DNA of 64,000 nucleotides, taken from NCBI GenBank assembly GCA_933228895.1, contig OW121855.1, positions 38,516,698 to 38,580,697 of the forward strand, written 5' to 3'. The DNA is from Platycnemis pennipes. Its lineage: Eukaryota > Arthropoda > Insecta > Odonata > Platycnemididae. Of the stretch, positions 35,431 through 46,873 are shown piece after piece. How positions within the stretch are numbered: position 1 is the stretch's first letter; every line of letters starts with the position of its first letter. The position numbers and the translations under genes are program-made. Below the pieces are notes generated by a model. The model did no database searches. It saw nothing but the letters and a program-made list of their open reading frames with translations, and was not told where the DNA came from.

Positions 35431-35644
35431 GCGTTCACAAGTGTGTGAGTATTTGAGATGGAACAGAGACGGGAGTAATTGACCGTGGTTCCCATGCTTA
35501 CTGGGGTGAAACTAATGAAGTATGGCCTTTCGTAGTCAATCCTGAGGATTGCGTAGTGCCGCGTGCTTTCGTGCTATGCGCGAGTGGTTTATTGTGGGGA
35601 TGAAGTAATTAGATATAACTGATAATTACTTAAGCCTTCCACTG

Positions 35645-35725
35645 AGATTCATATATTTATTAAAAATATATGAGGTACCTGAGGCTCAGGTACCTAATAT
35701 GTTTGTAATAAATATATTATTATCA
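35645..35725. repeat. imperfect palindrome with perfect G+C core
   Basis: The core aggtacctgag-g-ctcaggtacct has 11-nt perfect arms around one base. The AT-rich flanks continue the symmetry imperfectly (atatatttatta on the left, taataaatatat on the right), giving about 34-nt arms in all. Confidence 0.85.
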
Positions 35726-36839
35726 TCGGAAGGCTCAATTAATTCTCAGTTTTATCCAATCCACCATGGCCTTCCACAAAGTCACAGCCTCAGCAACCCA
35801 CGGGGTGATGTAACATTGACCTCCCTTTCTCTCTCGGTGGGCGACTGATACATAATTGAATGATGAAATAATTAGTTGCGTTTCAAAGTACAACCGAGCA
35901 CTTACGGTATTTTAAAACGCCTGGGAAAGGATAAAAGTATACATTCCCCATATTTGGTCATATCTATATGCTCGAGCTTTTTATGCGCCCTCTTTTTTTA
36001 TGACAGGGCCGGTGTCGCACTGGGACACGTAAACATGGCCAGGCCAGTGTCGCTGGGAGGGTACGACTCAAGGTACGCCAAACATGCGTGCATCCTCTCG
36101 ATTTTACGACGCTTGGATGCGGGAAAAAGGTCCCGAATGACTGTGGGGTATGATAAACAGATCGAGGAAAAAGGTATTGGAGTGAAAAGCGCCGGGTCCG
36201 ACGCAAAGAATCATCCTACGGTATTCATTTCCGCGTAAGTACCTATCCCATGAAGCTTAATTATTAACGTTTTGAGTGATGTGGGACATGTGCAGCATTA
36301 CGCTACCCTCTTATTTAAGCGCACTTTTGACCAATGTATTACTGTTGAATCGTGAGAAGTGTCCATATATTCGGCAGACAAATTAGGTGAAATAGTCATA
36401 TGCAAAACGATTCACAATGGGTTTCATTTATATTTATTCGATTTGGAGGAAAGAGATAATTGCGTAATCAATTATTCCGAAACGGTGTGTTTCCACATAC
36501 AATTAACAATGTACGGTCAACTGGGAATGGAGTTTGTAGAAGTAGAAATAAATTTTAAGTTACTCTAACTGGTAAGATTAAAAAACTAAGCCTAATTCAG
36601 AGACAGGCATAACAAACATGCACTTCGAACCTGAAAAATTTGGGTGGCAGTCTGGGTGGATTGCTCACTTGGTAAGTGATGCGGCGTGGGGAAGGTTTAT
36701 TTTAACTGTTTCAGATTCAACTTACGTTTAAATAATGACGCTAGTCATAAAATATTTGTGGATAAGACAGTGCACTATGAGGCTATCGTTATAAACAATG
36801 GTCGGCCGGGTCCAGCCGAGAAAGCCTAGTTACGAGTCG
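35726..36839. other. non-coding DNA with a possible tRNA-like head
   Basis: A 120-codon plus frame (35,876-36,238) has no recognised motif. Around 36,653-36,720 a tRNA-like string (gggtggattgctcacttgg, then cagattcaact) could be the head of a SINE, but no body is recognisable. Bases 36,840-36,848 are the left 9-bp target duplication of the next element. Confidence 0.35.
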
Positions 36840-36848
36840 GCCTGGCAA

Positions 36849-37030
36849 TAGGGTGGCCCAAAAAATTCTTTCTTTTGAAAATCGAAAGTGCTGATGCATT
36901 TTCGGGCGCAATTTTAAGAAAAAATCACTTCACAAAAGATTCAGTTCCATCGCACAATATTTGACTCTGCCGAATCGCGTTTAAAAATTTCATGCTCGGA
37001 TGTAGACACATTTGCCTACCTTACAGGGGC
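36849..37030 (+). repeat. left terminal inverted repeat of the 4.9-kb element
   Basis: Pairs with 41,604-41,784 in inverted orientation. The outer 20 bp and the stretch around gaatcgcgtttaaaaatttc are the best preserved. Confidence 0.88.
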
Positions 37031-37152
37031 GATTATACTATTTTCCGAGATTCTACGGCAGAAATAGACGTTATCCGAAAGAAAAATAATCTGTGGCGAT
37101 AAAAGTCTTTATTTTGAATGAGTTTCTTAGTTTTAAATGGGATGGCTAAGGT

Positions 37153-38759
37153 TTACTTTAACTTTACATTTTCCTTAACCATTTTTCTTTCGTGCTTATC
37201 GTGAGTTTTTTCTTCAAAAATCTTGATCTTGATAATTGACACGCCCCTTTTGGCAGTGTCGTTGACAGCATTAATGTGTTTGATGATCTTGAAACCTTTC
37301 AGGCCCCTTTCATCTTGTAGCCATTCTTCAGGGTCCTTTGACAAAAAGCTTTGGTCAATGCCCGTAATGTCGAAGAATAGTTGAGAACTACTGGACACAA
37401 TGTCATTCAGTTCCAGGTCCTTAATACAACGATTGGGAGGAAGTTTCGCCCGTGGGCTGCAAACATCCAGCCCTTCCTTTCCAAAAGAATTAACCATCGC
37501 CCTCTCATCAGCTTAGGAAGCATTGCGGTCAAACAAAGATAAGCACACTAGGGTTTCTGATAAGTAGCACAAATGGTTGTAGAATTTGTTGAAAGCTGCT
37601 AGGTAGTGTTTGTCTTTGTGGCTGGCCAGGGTTTTCAGAAACTCGAGATCACGCGCTGGTGCACTAGATGCAACCGGACATGTGTACCAGGACTTAATAT
37701 ACATGGAAGCAACAAAGCTACATATCTGACACATGTTGTCACTCTCTTTGGTTGAAAGGCCCAATTGTTTTCCAAACATCCATATCTTGAATGAATAGAT
37801 CGTCTTTGCCATCCACCGCGACTTGCTGACGGAGCCAGGCTTCTTAATTTTATAAGTAGTGGTTCCCAGAATTGAACCACCCAAGCAAGCAATAACCAGT
37901 TCTAAAATTTCCCTACAGTCGTCATGTGGTGGAAAAACCTGGAAAAGGATTCAATTAATGAATCAAACACTGCAGCGAGGACAAGTTCATGTATATGATG
38001 CCTGAAAGCAAGCTCCAGCAGCCCTTTCCCAAATTTTTCAAACACAGGCTCCATTTACTCGTCCACTATTTACGTTTGTGGTTTCGAAGACAAGGCCAAT
38101 GACTCCTTCCTGAAGATCCCAACTAGTCAACAGCTCAACCACTACAGTAGCTTCCTGAATACTAGTGCCCTATTTCAACTCCGGAACGCCAAGAAGCTGC
38201 TCAACCCCTTCTCCAGATACCAAAACAAGCAGTCGATCAGTATTAGCTTCTGCATCTAAAAGATGGAATTAATATCCAATACATGGTCAAAAATGCCGAC
38301 AGACTATGCAAGAGAGCCTTCAAGAATAAGATAAATGAAAAATAAATTATGATAAATGCCTTCACTGCTGGGCAGTAGCTTTCCATCCCAATCGACGATT
38401 AACGGAACGTCCGGATCAAGCTCTAGTTTCATAAGTAGGGGAATTTCTTCTCTATATTCTGGCTTTTTTCTTTGCAGTTGTGAACGGGAAGCAACTAATT
38501 GTACCTCTTGTTCCTCGAATCCCAACGATTTCCCAGTGGCCCGATATGCTGCTTTTATCAACCGTGTCTCAGCGTGTGTCTGGCGATGCCTTTGGAATTA
38601 GCGGTACCAGGCGTGGAGTGCAGCCTTGTGAAGAAACTTAAGAACTTCTCGTAGTGTTGGTAGTTTCCCATTCGTCATCAGGTTTTCATCAAAGCAGCCA
38701 CCAACGAGCCACACATTCGTTTTTCCCCGTAAAATACGCACATTACTCTTCTTAGCCAT
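37153..38759 (-). pseudogene. DDE-like transposase of the 4.9-kb element, broken
   Basis: The start is the ATG at 38,759-38,757, reading MAKKSNVRILRGKTNVWLVG, then a stop at 38,600. It continues in frame with KSLGFEEQEVQLVASRSQLQ and VPLIVDWDGKLLPSSEG. After a frame change it reads WDLQEGVIGLVFETTNVNSG, then (another frame) FGKGLLELAFRHHIHELVL, then LGGSILGTTTYKIKKPGSVS and KSRWMAKTIYSFKIWMF. A stop at RNAS* is followed in frame by the C-terminus: WLQDERGLKGFKIIKHINAV and NDTAKRGV. From memory the family reads WDGKLL, then FDTTASNTG...NGACV...CRHH, then VNDxAERGV, which would fit a D, D, E triad. Here the second D is E and the last E is K. The protein is about 535 codons, intronless, with at least two stops and two frame changes. 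Function by inference only. Confidence 0.75.
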
Positions 38760-39421
38760 TTAACCCTCCCTACCTACCTGGGGTCTTTTTTGACCCCAGC
38801 TCACAGAAAAAGTTGAATAACTCATTAATTTTTACAGCTTTATGAATCATATTTTAGGAATTCTCCGATAAAACACTTTTGTATCGACTCCATTTTTCAT
38901 TTTTAAAATATTTCTGACAATAAGCCTTTAAAAAAATAATATCTTGCTTGGGGTCAAGTTTGACCCCAGGTAGGGTATGTGGAACTAAATTATACCCGAT
39001 CGTATTTTAGTACAAGGAGATGAATTTACATTTTCCTTTAGAAATAATTGAATAAATAATAGCTTTTGTCATGACTTTGTCATGAAAGGAAAGAATATTA
39101 GCATTTTATGTGATAAAATGAGCAATGCACTGAGTGTTAAAATTATTAGAAGAGAAGAAATTGTTGAGCTATGGATGTATTTCCCTCGCATGTGACACCA
39201 AGATAGATATTCCGGTAATATACACAGTCGTATCAACGTTACAACTTAGTGAATCAAATAGAGGCTTAGCTATTGAATTGCAAAATCTATTAAATGTCAG
39301 CAGTTTCCAAATGGGTGAACTTAGAGACGAACGCATAATAACTCGATCACATTCACCTCACCCCATCACATAACAGAAACTGAATACTGCTAAGTGATTG
39401 CTAGCGTACTATGATTTCAAC

Positions 39422-39831
39422 TTGCTCTGCAGCTTCTAATCCAACTATTATCTGCGGACAGCGGATTCGTCGTCAACAGTGTGTTTTCTTTGTAATCAGC
39501 AACAGTCAACGTTTTTTGACTTCGTAATTTTTGTCCTCTGTAACGAGCTTAGCTGATATAGAGAGAATTAGTAACTTGTGGTTGCTCCTGCGACGATTTT
39601 TGAAGCCATCATTGCTCTCCTACTTCTAATCTAATTGTTATCTTCGCAGAGCTCGTCTACAGAGACATCAATGCTGTGCTTTCTTTGTAATCAGCAATAA
39701 GTCAGAAATAACAGTCAGTGTTTTCTCCACTTGTATTTTGACTTTGTAGTATTCGGCCTCTGATACGAGCTAGGCTTTTACGCTGAGAATCGTCACTCGT
39801 GGTCACTCCTCCGACGACTGTAGAAGTCACA
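39422..39831 (+). repeat. two-copy tandem duplication, ~190 and ~220 bp
   Basis: Unit 1 (39,422-39,611) and unit 2 (39,612-39,831) share ttgctctSc...cttctaatc at the start, ttctttgtaatcagcaa in the middle and cg(a/t)(c/g)t...tcctScgacga at the end. Unit 2 has an extra segment of about 20 bp after the middle block. It lies upstream of the transposase start, so it may be promoter or transposase-binding DNA, or plain duplication. Confidence 0.85.
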
Positions 39832-39913
39832 TCTTTCCTCGCTCAAGCGTACATCCCGCACTGGGGATCCCGATGGGGAATTATTGGCGGTCATACAAGA
39901 ACAATAACTGATT

Positions 39914-40725
39914 ATGGCAGCCTTTAGAGTCAAATTTGCTCCTGGATACAGCGAGAACGAAGCCGTTAACGATTTATTAGAATCGAAAGATTTACGATGA
40001 AGAAAACATTCAAAATGAGTTTGATGGAAGTAAAGCAGAGGCAGGCAACAGGGAGGTGAAAATAAGGGACCAGGAGAAGGACGAGCTTCATGAGGAAATC
40101 CTAGGCGTCTGTATCAAAGAAGACGATCCACAGGGAGTGAGGAAGGAGAAATAAAATGGGATGCTATAGAACCAAAGTCGACTGGAAAAAATATTATCGA
40201 GGAATATCATCAGGTAGGACGCCGGTTTTTATGGTCTGCTAAACATAAGGCATTTGAAATTTGTTGCCCTGAAAAGAATAAACGGGAAGTGATTTTGTAA
40301 TACAACTCTGCAAAATTCGGTGTACATTCTGTAGATCAAATTATTCTGTAAAAACAGGGACTAGAAAATGGCCATTGGCTATTTTTTTTGTTATCGTAGA
40401 TCTTGCAGGTATAAATGCATACCACATGTATTCGAGAAAATACCCCTCTTTGCCGCAGAAAAAAAATTCTAGGCTGCGATTCCTTTTAGAATCAGCAACA
40501 GAAATGTTAGCACCTGAAATTCATCGCTGAGTAGGAAAAACCGGATGCCAAAAAAATAGATTTCGGACTGCGATCGAAATTGCTGGGATTGGCGGTATTC
40601 TGCTAGTAAATGACGTTCCATTTGCCCTCGTAAGAGAGACAAACAACCAATGATCTTTCTAATGCTTGCAACAGATACGTGTAAGGTGATCATGTTCAAC
40701 AAAGAAGCGTCTGCAATGTGACATT
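39914..40725 (+). pseudogene. piggyBac-like transposase with deleted core
   Basis: The start is the ATG at 39,914 (MAAFRVKFAPGYSENEAVND), followed by an acidic, stop-riddled N-terminal region to about 40,210. The central catalytic domain is missing. The frame picks up at KREVIL*YNSAKFGVHSVDQ, the block that in piggyBac reads GGVDxxDQ. It then reads RKWPLAIFFVIVDLAGINAY and HMYSRKYPSLPQKK in a clean 56-codon stretch (40,363-40,530). A cysteine-rich C-terminal remnant (ACNRYV*, then HVQQRSVCN) follows to about 40,725. The catalytic D of GGVD is H here. In piggyBac the enzyme excises and inserts the element at TTAA; this copy cannot. Confidence 0.88.
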
Positions 40726-41603
40726 AGTGAGTGTGTAGATGGAGATTTCAGATTAAAAATTTGGCACAATTCTTTTGAGTCATGAAATTTTGTAATTGGT
40801 CATCACGTGTTGGCACTATGCTGCAAATGTTTAAATATTTTAAACATTATATTGTACTCAGATATTTAAACTATGTACTTAAATACGTATTTAGGTAAAT
40901 TTAATCCTCATTATTCAAGACTATACTATGAGTGCCATCTAAAAAATTATAATATTTTTTTCTAAATTATGCAATGCATATTATACTGTGGTATTTTTCT
41001 GTTAATTTATCTGAAATGTATTTAACTAAAATACGAATGAATATGAGTCATTGGAATAATATTATCACTTAAAATAATTAAAATTCACGATGGGGTCAAA
41101 AAAGACCCCAAGTAGGGAGGACGTGATTTTTTTAGTAACAGGTAGCGAAGGTTAAACGTAAAATCACACTACCTTGTAGAAAAATAATCCACAAACACCT
41201 AGCTGTCTGACTCAAAAAACTGCGTTTCCTTATTCATCACCGCTGTCGCCACTTGCCTTCCACTCTAGTCACCCGTACCGGGAGATCCGCGCAACAATAC
41301 AGTCGTTATCTTGAACTTTTGTAGCCGTCTTGCGTCCTTTCAGGACAATGACACAATCTCGCATTATTTTAGGACATGATGCCATCTTGTCCTACTAATG
41401 CAAGGACGGCGTTTACTTAGTCGCCATATGATAGCACTACCGCTGTGAACGTTAATTCTAGATTTCCATCCTGTTTTAATGAATATAAGTGAAATATATC
41501 ATGTGGTAGAAGGGTTTTCGTCCCAACATGTGGAATCTATCTGCATACGATATATCTACTATTTGTCTTGGTTTACACATACAATCTTAAAATGACGCAA
41601 ACT

Positions 41604-41784
41604 GAATTCCCTGTGGGGTAGGCAATCTGACCTACATAAAAACTGGAAATTTTTAAACGCGATTCAGCATGGTCAAATAATTTGCGATGAAACGAATTTT
41701 TTGTGAGGTGTTTTGTTTCATGAAATTGCATCCGATAATGCATCCGCACTTCCAACTTTCTAAAAATATTTTTTGACCACCCTA
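41604..41784 (-). repeat. right terminal inverted repeat of the 4.9-kb element
   Basis: Inverted match to 36,849-37,030. It is followed by the second copy of gcctggcaa. Confidence 0.88.
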
Positions 41785-41793
41785 GCCTGGCAA

Positions 41794-43625
41794 CCGGGGT
41801 CTAATTACAGTCTCACCAAGCAAATGGATGTTGCGTTTGTCTTAGGATCAAACTTAGTATTAAGATTAGGCCAGTCGAGCTAACAATCGGCTGGTTCATA
41901 TAACGCAAATAGGGATTGTTATTACTTAACTGTTTTTCTCAGTTTAATATTTTCTAAGCACGGTCATAAAAGCTGCCTCACAAATTAGCAGCAGGCCTAA
42001 TTTTTTGGAGACAATGAAATGCGTTTAACGCAAAAAAAGCGTAGTGGCTTTTGATGGTAGTAGCTTGGAATTTACTGTTTGCACGGATATTTACCCGAAA
42101 TGAAATTTACGAGAAAATCATTTTAAGATTTCGGTATACCCTCATCTATAGAGACACTGGCACATAAACTCTTCATTTAATATTCTATGAATTTATAAAA
42201 GGTGGTTTGGCGTACCAAGTGCTATCCACAGGCATGGCGATTAAATGAATCTTTAATAACACTCACCATTCAGAGAAGTTTTTTTTCCGATACAATGAAG
42301 GTGGATGTAGTGGTCAATATTTTATCATTTCTCCTCCATGGAACATTAGGAAAATCAGGCTTCAACCCCAGTAATATAAATACCTGACCCCAAAACGTCA
42401 AAGGCAATGAAATTACTTTGGTCTTTACGAAACTCTACCACAAGTCCGCATTATTTTTCCATATATATCCAAAATTTTCGTGAGAACTAGAAATTGTTAT
42501 TCGACTACGTCGAGTTAATCAATTCGTGCATCTTTTTATTCAAATAAATTCCTTACCATACTTTTATATCCCTACCATTGCGTTTATTGCATTTTTTTCT
42601 AGATATTTTGGAATGTTCCAGATCAAGGATTCTTATCCCAAAAGGAAAAAAATATAATATGGAACTACAGTCCGCTTAATTTTCCATGGGCATAGTAGTT
42701 TCTCCAGTAAAGAATTGAGAATGAAGCAAAGAAATATTATAAAGTGGTTAATAAGGTCAAGAAAGTGTGTGACTGAATACGAACGGTGACAGATATCAAA
42801 ACAGCGCAATCACATAATATATTTTCAAGATTGCAATTCCACTGGGGAAGTCTGATATTCTTCCGCAAAATTAATGGAAAAATTGTGTACTAAATGAAGT
42901 TATAGGCGTTTATCTGGGAGTTTCAATGTTCCTCAGATGGCAGAAAAATGGAGTGGGAAAAGATAGGATAGCGGATTCAAGGTGAGGAGAAGAAAGATAA
43001 AGAGGAGGGAACAAAGTTGCACCTTAATGTGGGCGTTGTGGGAGTTATATGCGAAAAACAATGCTGCGAATTTTGGCTGAAGACGAAGACAGTGGGAAGC
43101 TCAGAAAGTAAATCAACTTTGCTGACAATCAAGCGCTAGTAATTAGGTCATACCGCAACTATGCCGATAACGTGACTATGGGGCGTAATGTCTGGAGCAA
43201 TGATGGTTGTAATTCCAGTGTATGAACTCGTAGGATATGAGAATGGCTAAGCATTAAGATGATTGTAAATAGGCGGGAATTACCCATGACCCTAGCAGAA
43301 ATGGCACAACACTTACGATTTAGATATTTTATTCACTTACACTTCTGTGCTAAATATCTGATGGATTATTGGAACAGTGTAAGCTTCTAATTTAAGATAA
43401 TTTTCCTTGAAAACACTTAGTTAATACGGTTTCATTGACTTGTAATATTTTACTTGAAATCATACGCTTACGCGTCAGAATTTTTTTCATTTCCATAGTT
43501 GCGTTCTCTGAATGTTCTCTGAATACGAAATATACTAGCAAGGAGTAGACTTCGATGGGGTAGTTTCCATTTCTGTTTTAGATATAGTTAACTCATTATC
43601 TTCAATTAAATAATACAGCTGTTCC
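41794..43625. other. AT-rich non-coding DNA, nothing recognised
   Basis: No supported gene. The last bases before 43,634 (attacagg, 43,626-43,633) are the left target duplication of the hAT element. Confidence 0.5.
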
Positions 43626-43959
43626 ATTACAGGCAGGGCTGCCAGCTAGTAGATTCCAAAATAAAGTGAGAAAAGTGAGTTATTCTCAAAGAAAAATGAG
43701 TAAAAAGTGGGTAAATAGTGACAAGCTGTCCTTAGGTGCATATTTCGTGCACATGGACGGACAGCCATGGAACCCCCTAATACACCTTGGGCAACTCTCT
43801 CCTCTTAAATATCCTTTTTATTAAGAGCATCCTTTAATTTTTGATCGGCTATGCCAGTTAATTTGTCAGCTATTTGGTGTTTGCTTTCCTCAGCTGCTTT
43901 TGTAGCCCTCAGTTCTTCCTCCAGATAATCTAAGTTCTTCAAATACCATCTCTAATTTG

Positions 43960-45700
43960 TTTTTTTTCCTCTTTCTTGCATCATTCATTTTCTTCTAAAT
44001 CCTTTCTGATCAATTAATCTTTCAGCTGTTCGCATTTGGCTTCTGTTTGAACATGGTAGTTGCCATGCGCGGTCTGAACCGCTTTTAAAAGATCCGTGGT
44101 GATGGGCATGCATTCTGGTTTGCCTCCATAGTACCTTAAGCCATCTTTTACATTCAGTTGAGCATACCTAGTTCGCTCCTCCATGGCAGAACGCTCTGCT
44201 GGAAGTTGACTTCTTGAAAATGAAAAACGCCGTTCAACATCTGCACTTCCATGAGCTTACACGGGTGGCCTTAACAACTTTGGTTACGAGTGGATATTTG
44301 GGTAGATTACAGACGTTCTTCAAGTCAAATACTTGGCTCCAATTATTGTCAATTCTCATACTATAATCGAACGGAGGTAGATTTTTCCATCCGTAAAACT
44401 TTACATTTATCTCAAAGCGCGACATCTTCGATACCAAGATCAAGCTGTACCATTATGTACACCACTATAATGCTGCATTAACTTCTGCTTTCTTTTATTT
44501 TCTAAGGCTGGAGGCATTCTAGATATTTGGCATCTGATGCCTTCAAAAGAATGGATTTTTCTAACATTGCATGCCACGGTCTGATAATGTTTGCGAGCAT
44601 TAGCGCAGAACACCAGAATATCTCTGTCACTGTGTCTGCTCTTGTGCAAAAGACTGTTCAAACAGTCTTTTCAGTTTTTGATTAACTCATCTTTACAATA
44701 TCTACTTAGTGATAGAATGAAAATATTTGACACTTCAACATACAAAACATTGATCATTGACCGTTCCACTTAAAATTTTTTTGAAAACCGCTCAAACAGT
44801 TCCGCACTGAACACTAATAACGCAATTTGTGTGGGGAATGTCCGAATTAGCAGTGCACTTGCTTTTGCTTGTTATTACTTAGATTTTAAGATCTTCTCAG
44901 AGATTTTGCCAATTGATAACACTTTTAAAAATTAGTGGGCAAGTGCTGGTCACTGTTCCAATGGTCTCTTGGATGCTGACCCCAACGTGACCTACCTTAA
45001 AGACACATGCTTCAAAAACCCAAGTTCAGGAAATTTCTTCTTCTCCTGAGATTGTTCATAGACCGTAAATCAGCTCGGATAGTCTAGAAAATCATGGACC
45101 AAAATAATGTCTGATACCTCAGAGCCAAATTGACTAAGACCGACTTGAAAGGAAGAGTTAGGGATATGTAGATTACAAAAGCCTATGTTTAAAATACCTT
45201 GGCCGTGCTCTTCTTTCAGTCGCTCGTTGAATATTCTAAACACAGCCTTGTTCACACTAGGCCCATCACTAGAAAGGACGAGACATTTCTTTACTGGGAA
45301 AAGAGCCTGGTATATGGCTGAAAGGATTAGTTTAAGAAATCTCTGCATTAGCTTTGCTAAAAAATGTCTCCAGATGATGAAACACAGCTTGCTGTTTTTT
45401 CTCTGAAAAGAATTTGACTGGAATTTAAAACTCCATCGCATATTTTTCATTTGTCGTTTCATTGTAAAAATTCGTAAAACTAGCAGCGACCTAGATTGAA
45501 TCTTCTAGGTTTGAATCGCGAAAATAGGGGCCTAAAGCATCTGTGCCACCCTTTAAGCATTGGCCTGCAATCTGCAACACTGGAACAGTGGGGAAGACTG
45601 TATTCACGACTGCTAACAAGCTTGCCACGGAGTCCGTGGACGTAGTTGGTAGTAAGAGAGCCCTTTGGTGAGAACCATTTCATATGGATTTAGCTTGACT
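43960..45700 (-). pseudogene. hAT transposase, broken
   Basis: Three conserved parts are readable on the minus strand. First, VLSSDGPSVNKAVFRIFNER at about 45,275-45,215, followed by GFCNLHIPNSSF (family pattern SDGPNVNK...CSLHxxHNAF). Second, a middle piece at 44,661-44,440 (CNVRKIHSFEGIRCQISRMP). Third, the C-terminal dimerisation region WSQVFDLKNVCNLPKYPLVT (44,350-44,290) and, after a frame change, HGSADVERRFSFSRSQLPAE (about 44,250-44,190), the hallmark of the superfamily. The N-terminal BED-type zinc finger is not recognisable. Multiple stops and frame changes mean it is inactive. Confidence 0.88.
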
Positions 45701-46526
45701 ACGATGTAACTCTTGGGCTTTGCCGTTTTGACATGTTGGTCATGACACTTCGGCACCATCATGTGTCCTAGAGGGAGACGTAAAAGTATGTTTCAAATAC
45801 TATTTAACTGACTAGAATGATAATAGACCACATCACAGATGCAGAAAGAAAATAATCCCGGGACGCATCAGTACTTTGCGACAGCGTGGCTAGTACAAGA
45901 TAGTATTGACACATCGATAGTGCGAAAGAGTATTGACAACGGCCGGCTTTCCTCGAGCCGAACCCCTTGTTTGCTTTCCGCACAGTAGTAGCAGCAGGCA
46001 AGAACAAGTCAAGACGCGAGACATGGCGCGACAAGTCGAAGAAAACTTTGTTTGACTACACGTGACTTCATAATAATTAACAGAATGCAAACATGATGCA
46101 GAGGACATACCGGGGAACGTAGTCGGCAAGTCGACGGAATAATAAAGATAAGTGCAATCGTAAGAAGAGCAGAGCCGAAATCTGTGTATGAACCAATGAG
46201 TTCATAAATCGAGCTAACCTATGTACAAAACTGTGATAAGATACATATGTCTTACATTGTGTGTTTGAAGTAGGCAGGCCATCACATCGCACAGTGAAAA
46301 CAAACCCCACCAGCAAGGGCCTTTATCTTGCTGTCCAAAAGCACTTGTGCATGCTTAAAATATCACTTAGCTGAGTCTAACACATTTCTCACATGCAATT
46401 TTAACGTCCAAAACAGAAAAAAGTTGACAATAAAACAATGACCAAATACTAACGTAGAAGGTGCGAAGACACAATCCGCCTGCCGGCAGATACGCATACC
46501 CCGTGCACTCCAGTCATTACAAACTA

Positions 46527-46873
46527 CAGTAAACTCCCGATTATTTGTATGCACGTTATACGTGCTGCGGATTATCTGTGCATCGCCAATCTATTTAGTG
46601 GATCAGCTGTTGTCTCAAAGGTAAGTAAACTTTTGTTATTTTCCTCAAATCGTGACTTTCATTACGGCCTTACCGACAGGTCGGATGTCCTATCCTAGGC
46701 TTCGTGCCACCACCCGAGGCTTGCTTGCGATATTTTTTTAAGGAGTTAATTTATTTTGGCAACGCACCGTAGGCAAATGAATCCGAAAAGAATAAAATAG
46801 CAGATTATCAGCGTTTTGCGATTGTCCGTGCACCCTTTACCAGTCATTAGCACAGAAAATTGGGAATTTACTG
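46527..46873. mobile_element. pogo/Tigger-like MITE nested in the hAT element
   Basis: 347 bp with ends cagtaaactcccgatt and the inverted gggaatttactg, flanked by TA on each side (46,525-46,526 and 46,874-46,875). Internal symmetry continues (gcggattatctgtgcatc on the left; cagattatcagcg on the right). It has no coding capacity. The TA duplication and CAGT ends fit the pogo branch of Tc1/mariner. Confidence 0.82.

Larger units (their letters stand above)
38760..41155 (+). mobile_element. piggyBac-like element, degenerate, inserted in the preceding element
   Basis: TTAA flanks it at 38,760-38,763 and 41,152-41,155, the exact target site of piggyBac transposases. The left end reads ccctccctacctacc, then the palindromic block ggggtcttttttgacccc. 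The right end carries the same block in inverted orientation (ggggtcaaaaaagacccc at about 41,091-41,108) further from the tip. The right tip itself (reverse complement ccttcgctacctgttac) is less similar. It contains a deleted transposase and a 2-copy tandem duplication. A third ggggtcaagtttgacccc block lies at 38,950-38,967. Confidence 0.9.
36849..41784 (-). mobile_element. DNA transposon with ~180-bp TIRs and 9-bp target duplication, superfamily not assigned
   Basis: The left end starts tagggtggcccaaaaaa. The reverse complement of the right end starts tagggtggtcaaaaaat, and the two stay alignable for about 180 bp (36,849-37,030 and 41,604-41,784). Both contain the shared string gaatcgcgtttaaaaatttc. 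gcctggcaa flanks the element at 36,840-36,848 and 41,785-41,793. Removing the piggyBac-like insertion leaves about 2.5 kb. The single gene inside runs on the minus strand. Long TIRs with a 9-bp duplication are usual for Mutator-like elements, but the protein does not show motifs I would call Mutator, so I leave the superfamily open. Confidence 0.88.
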
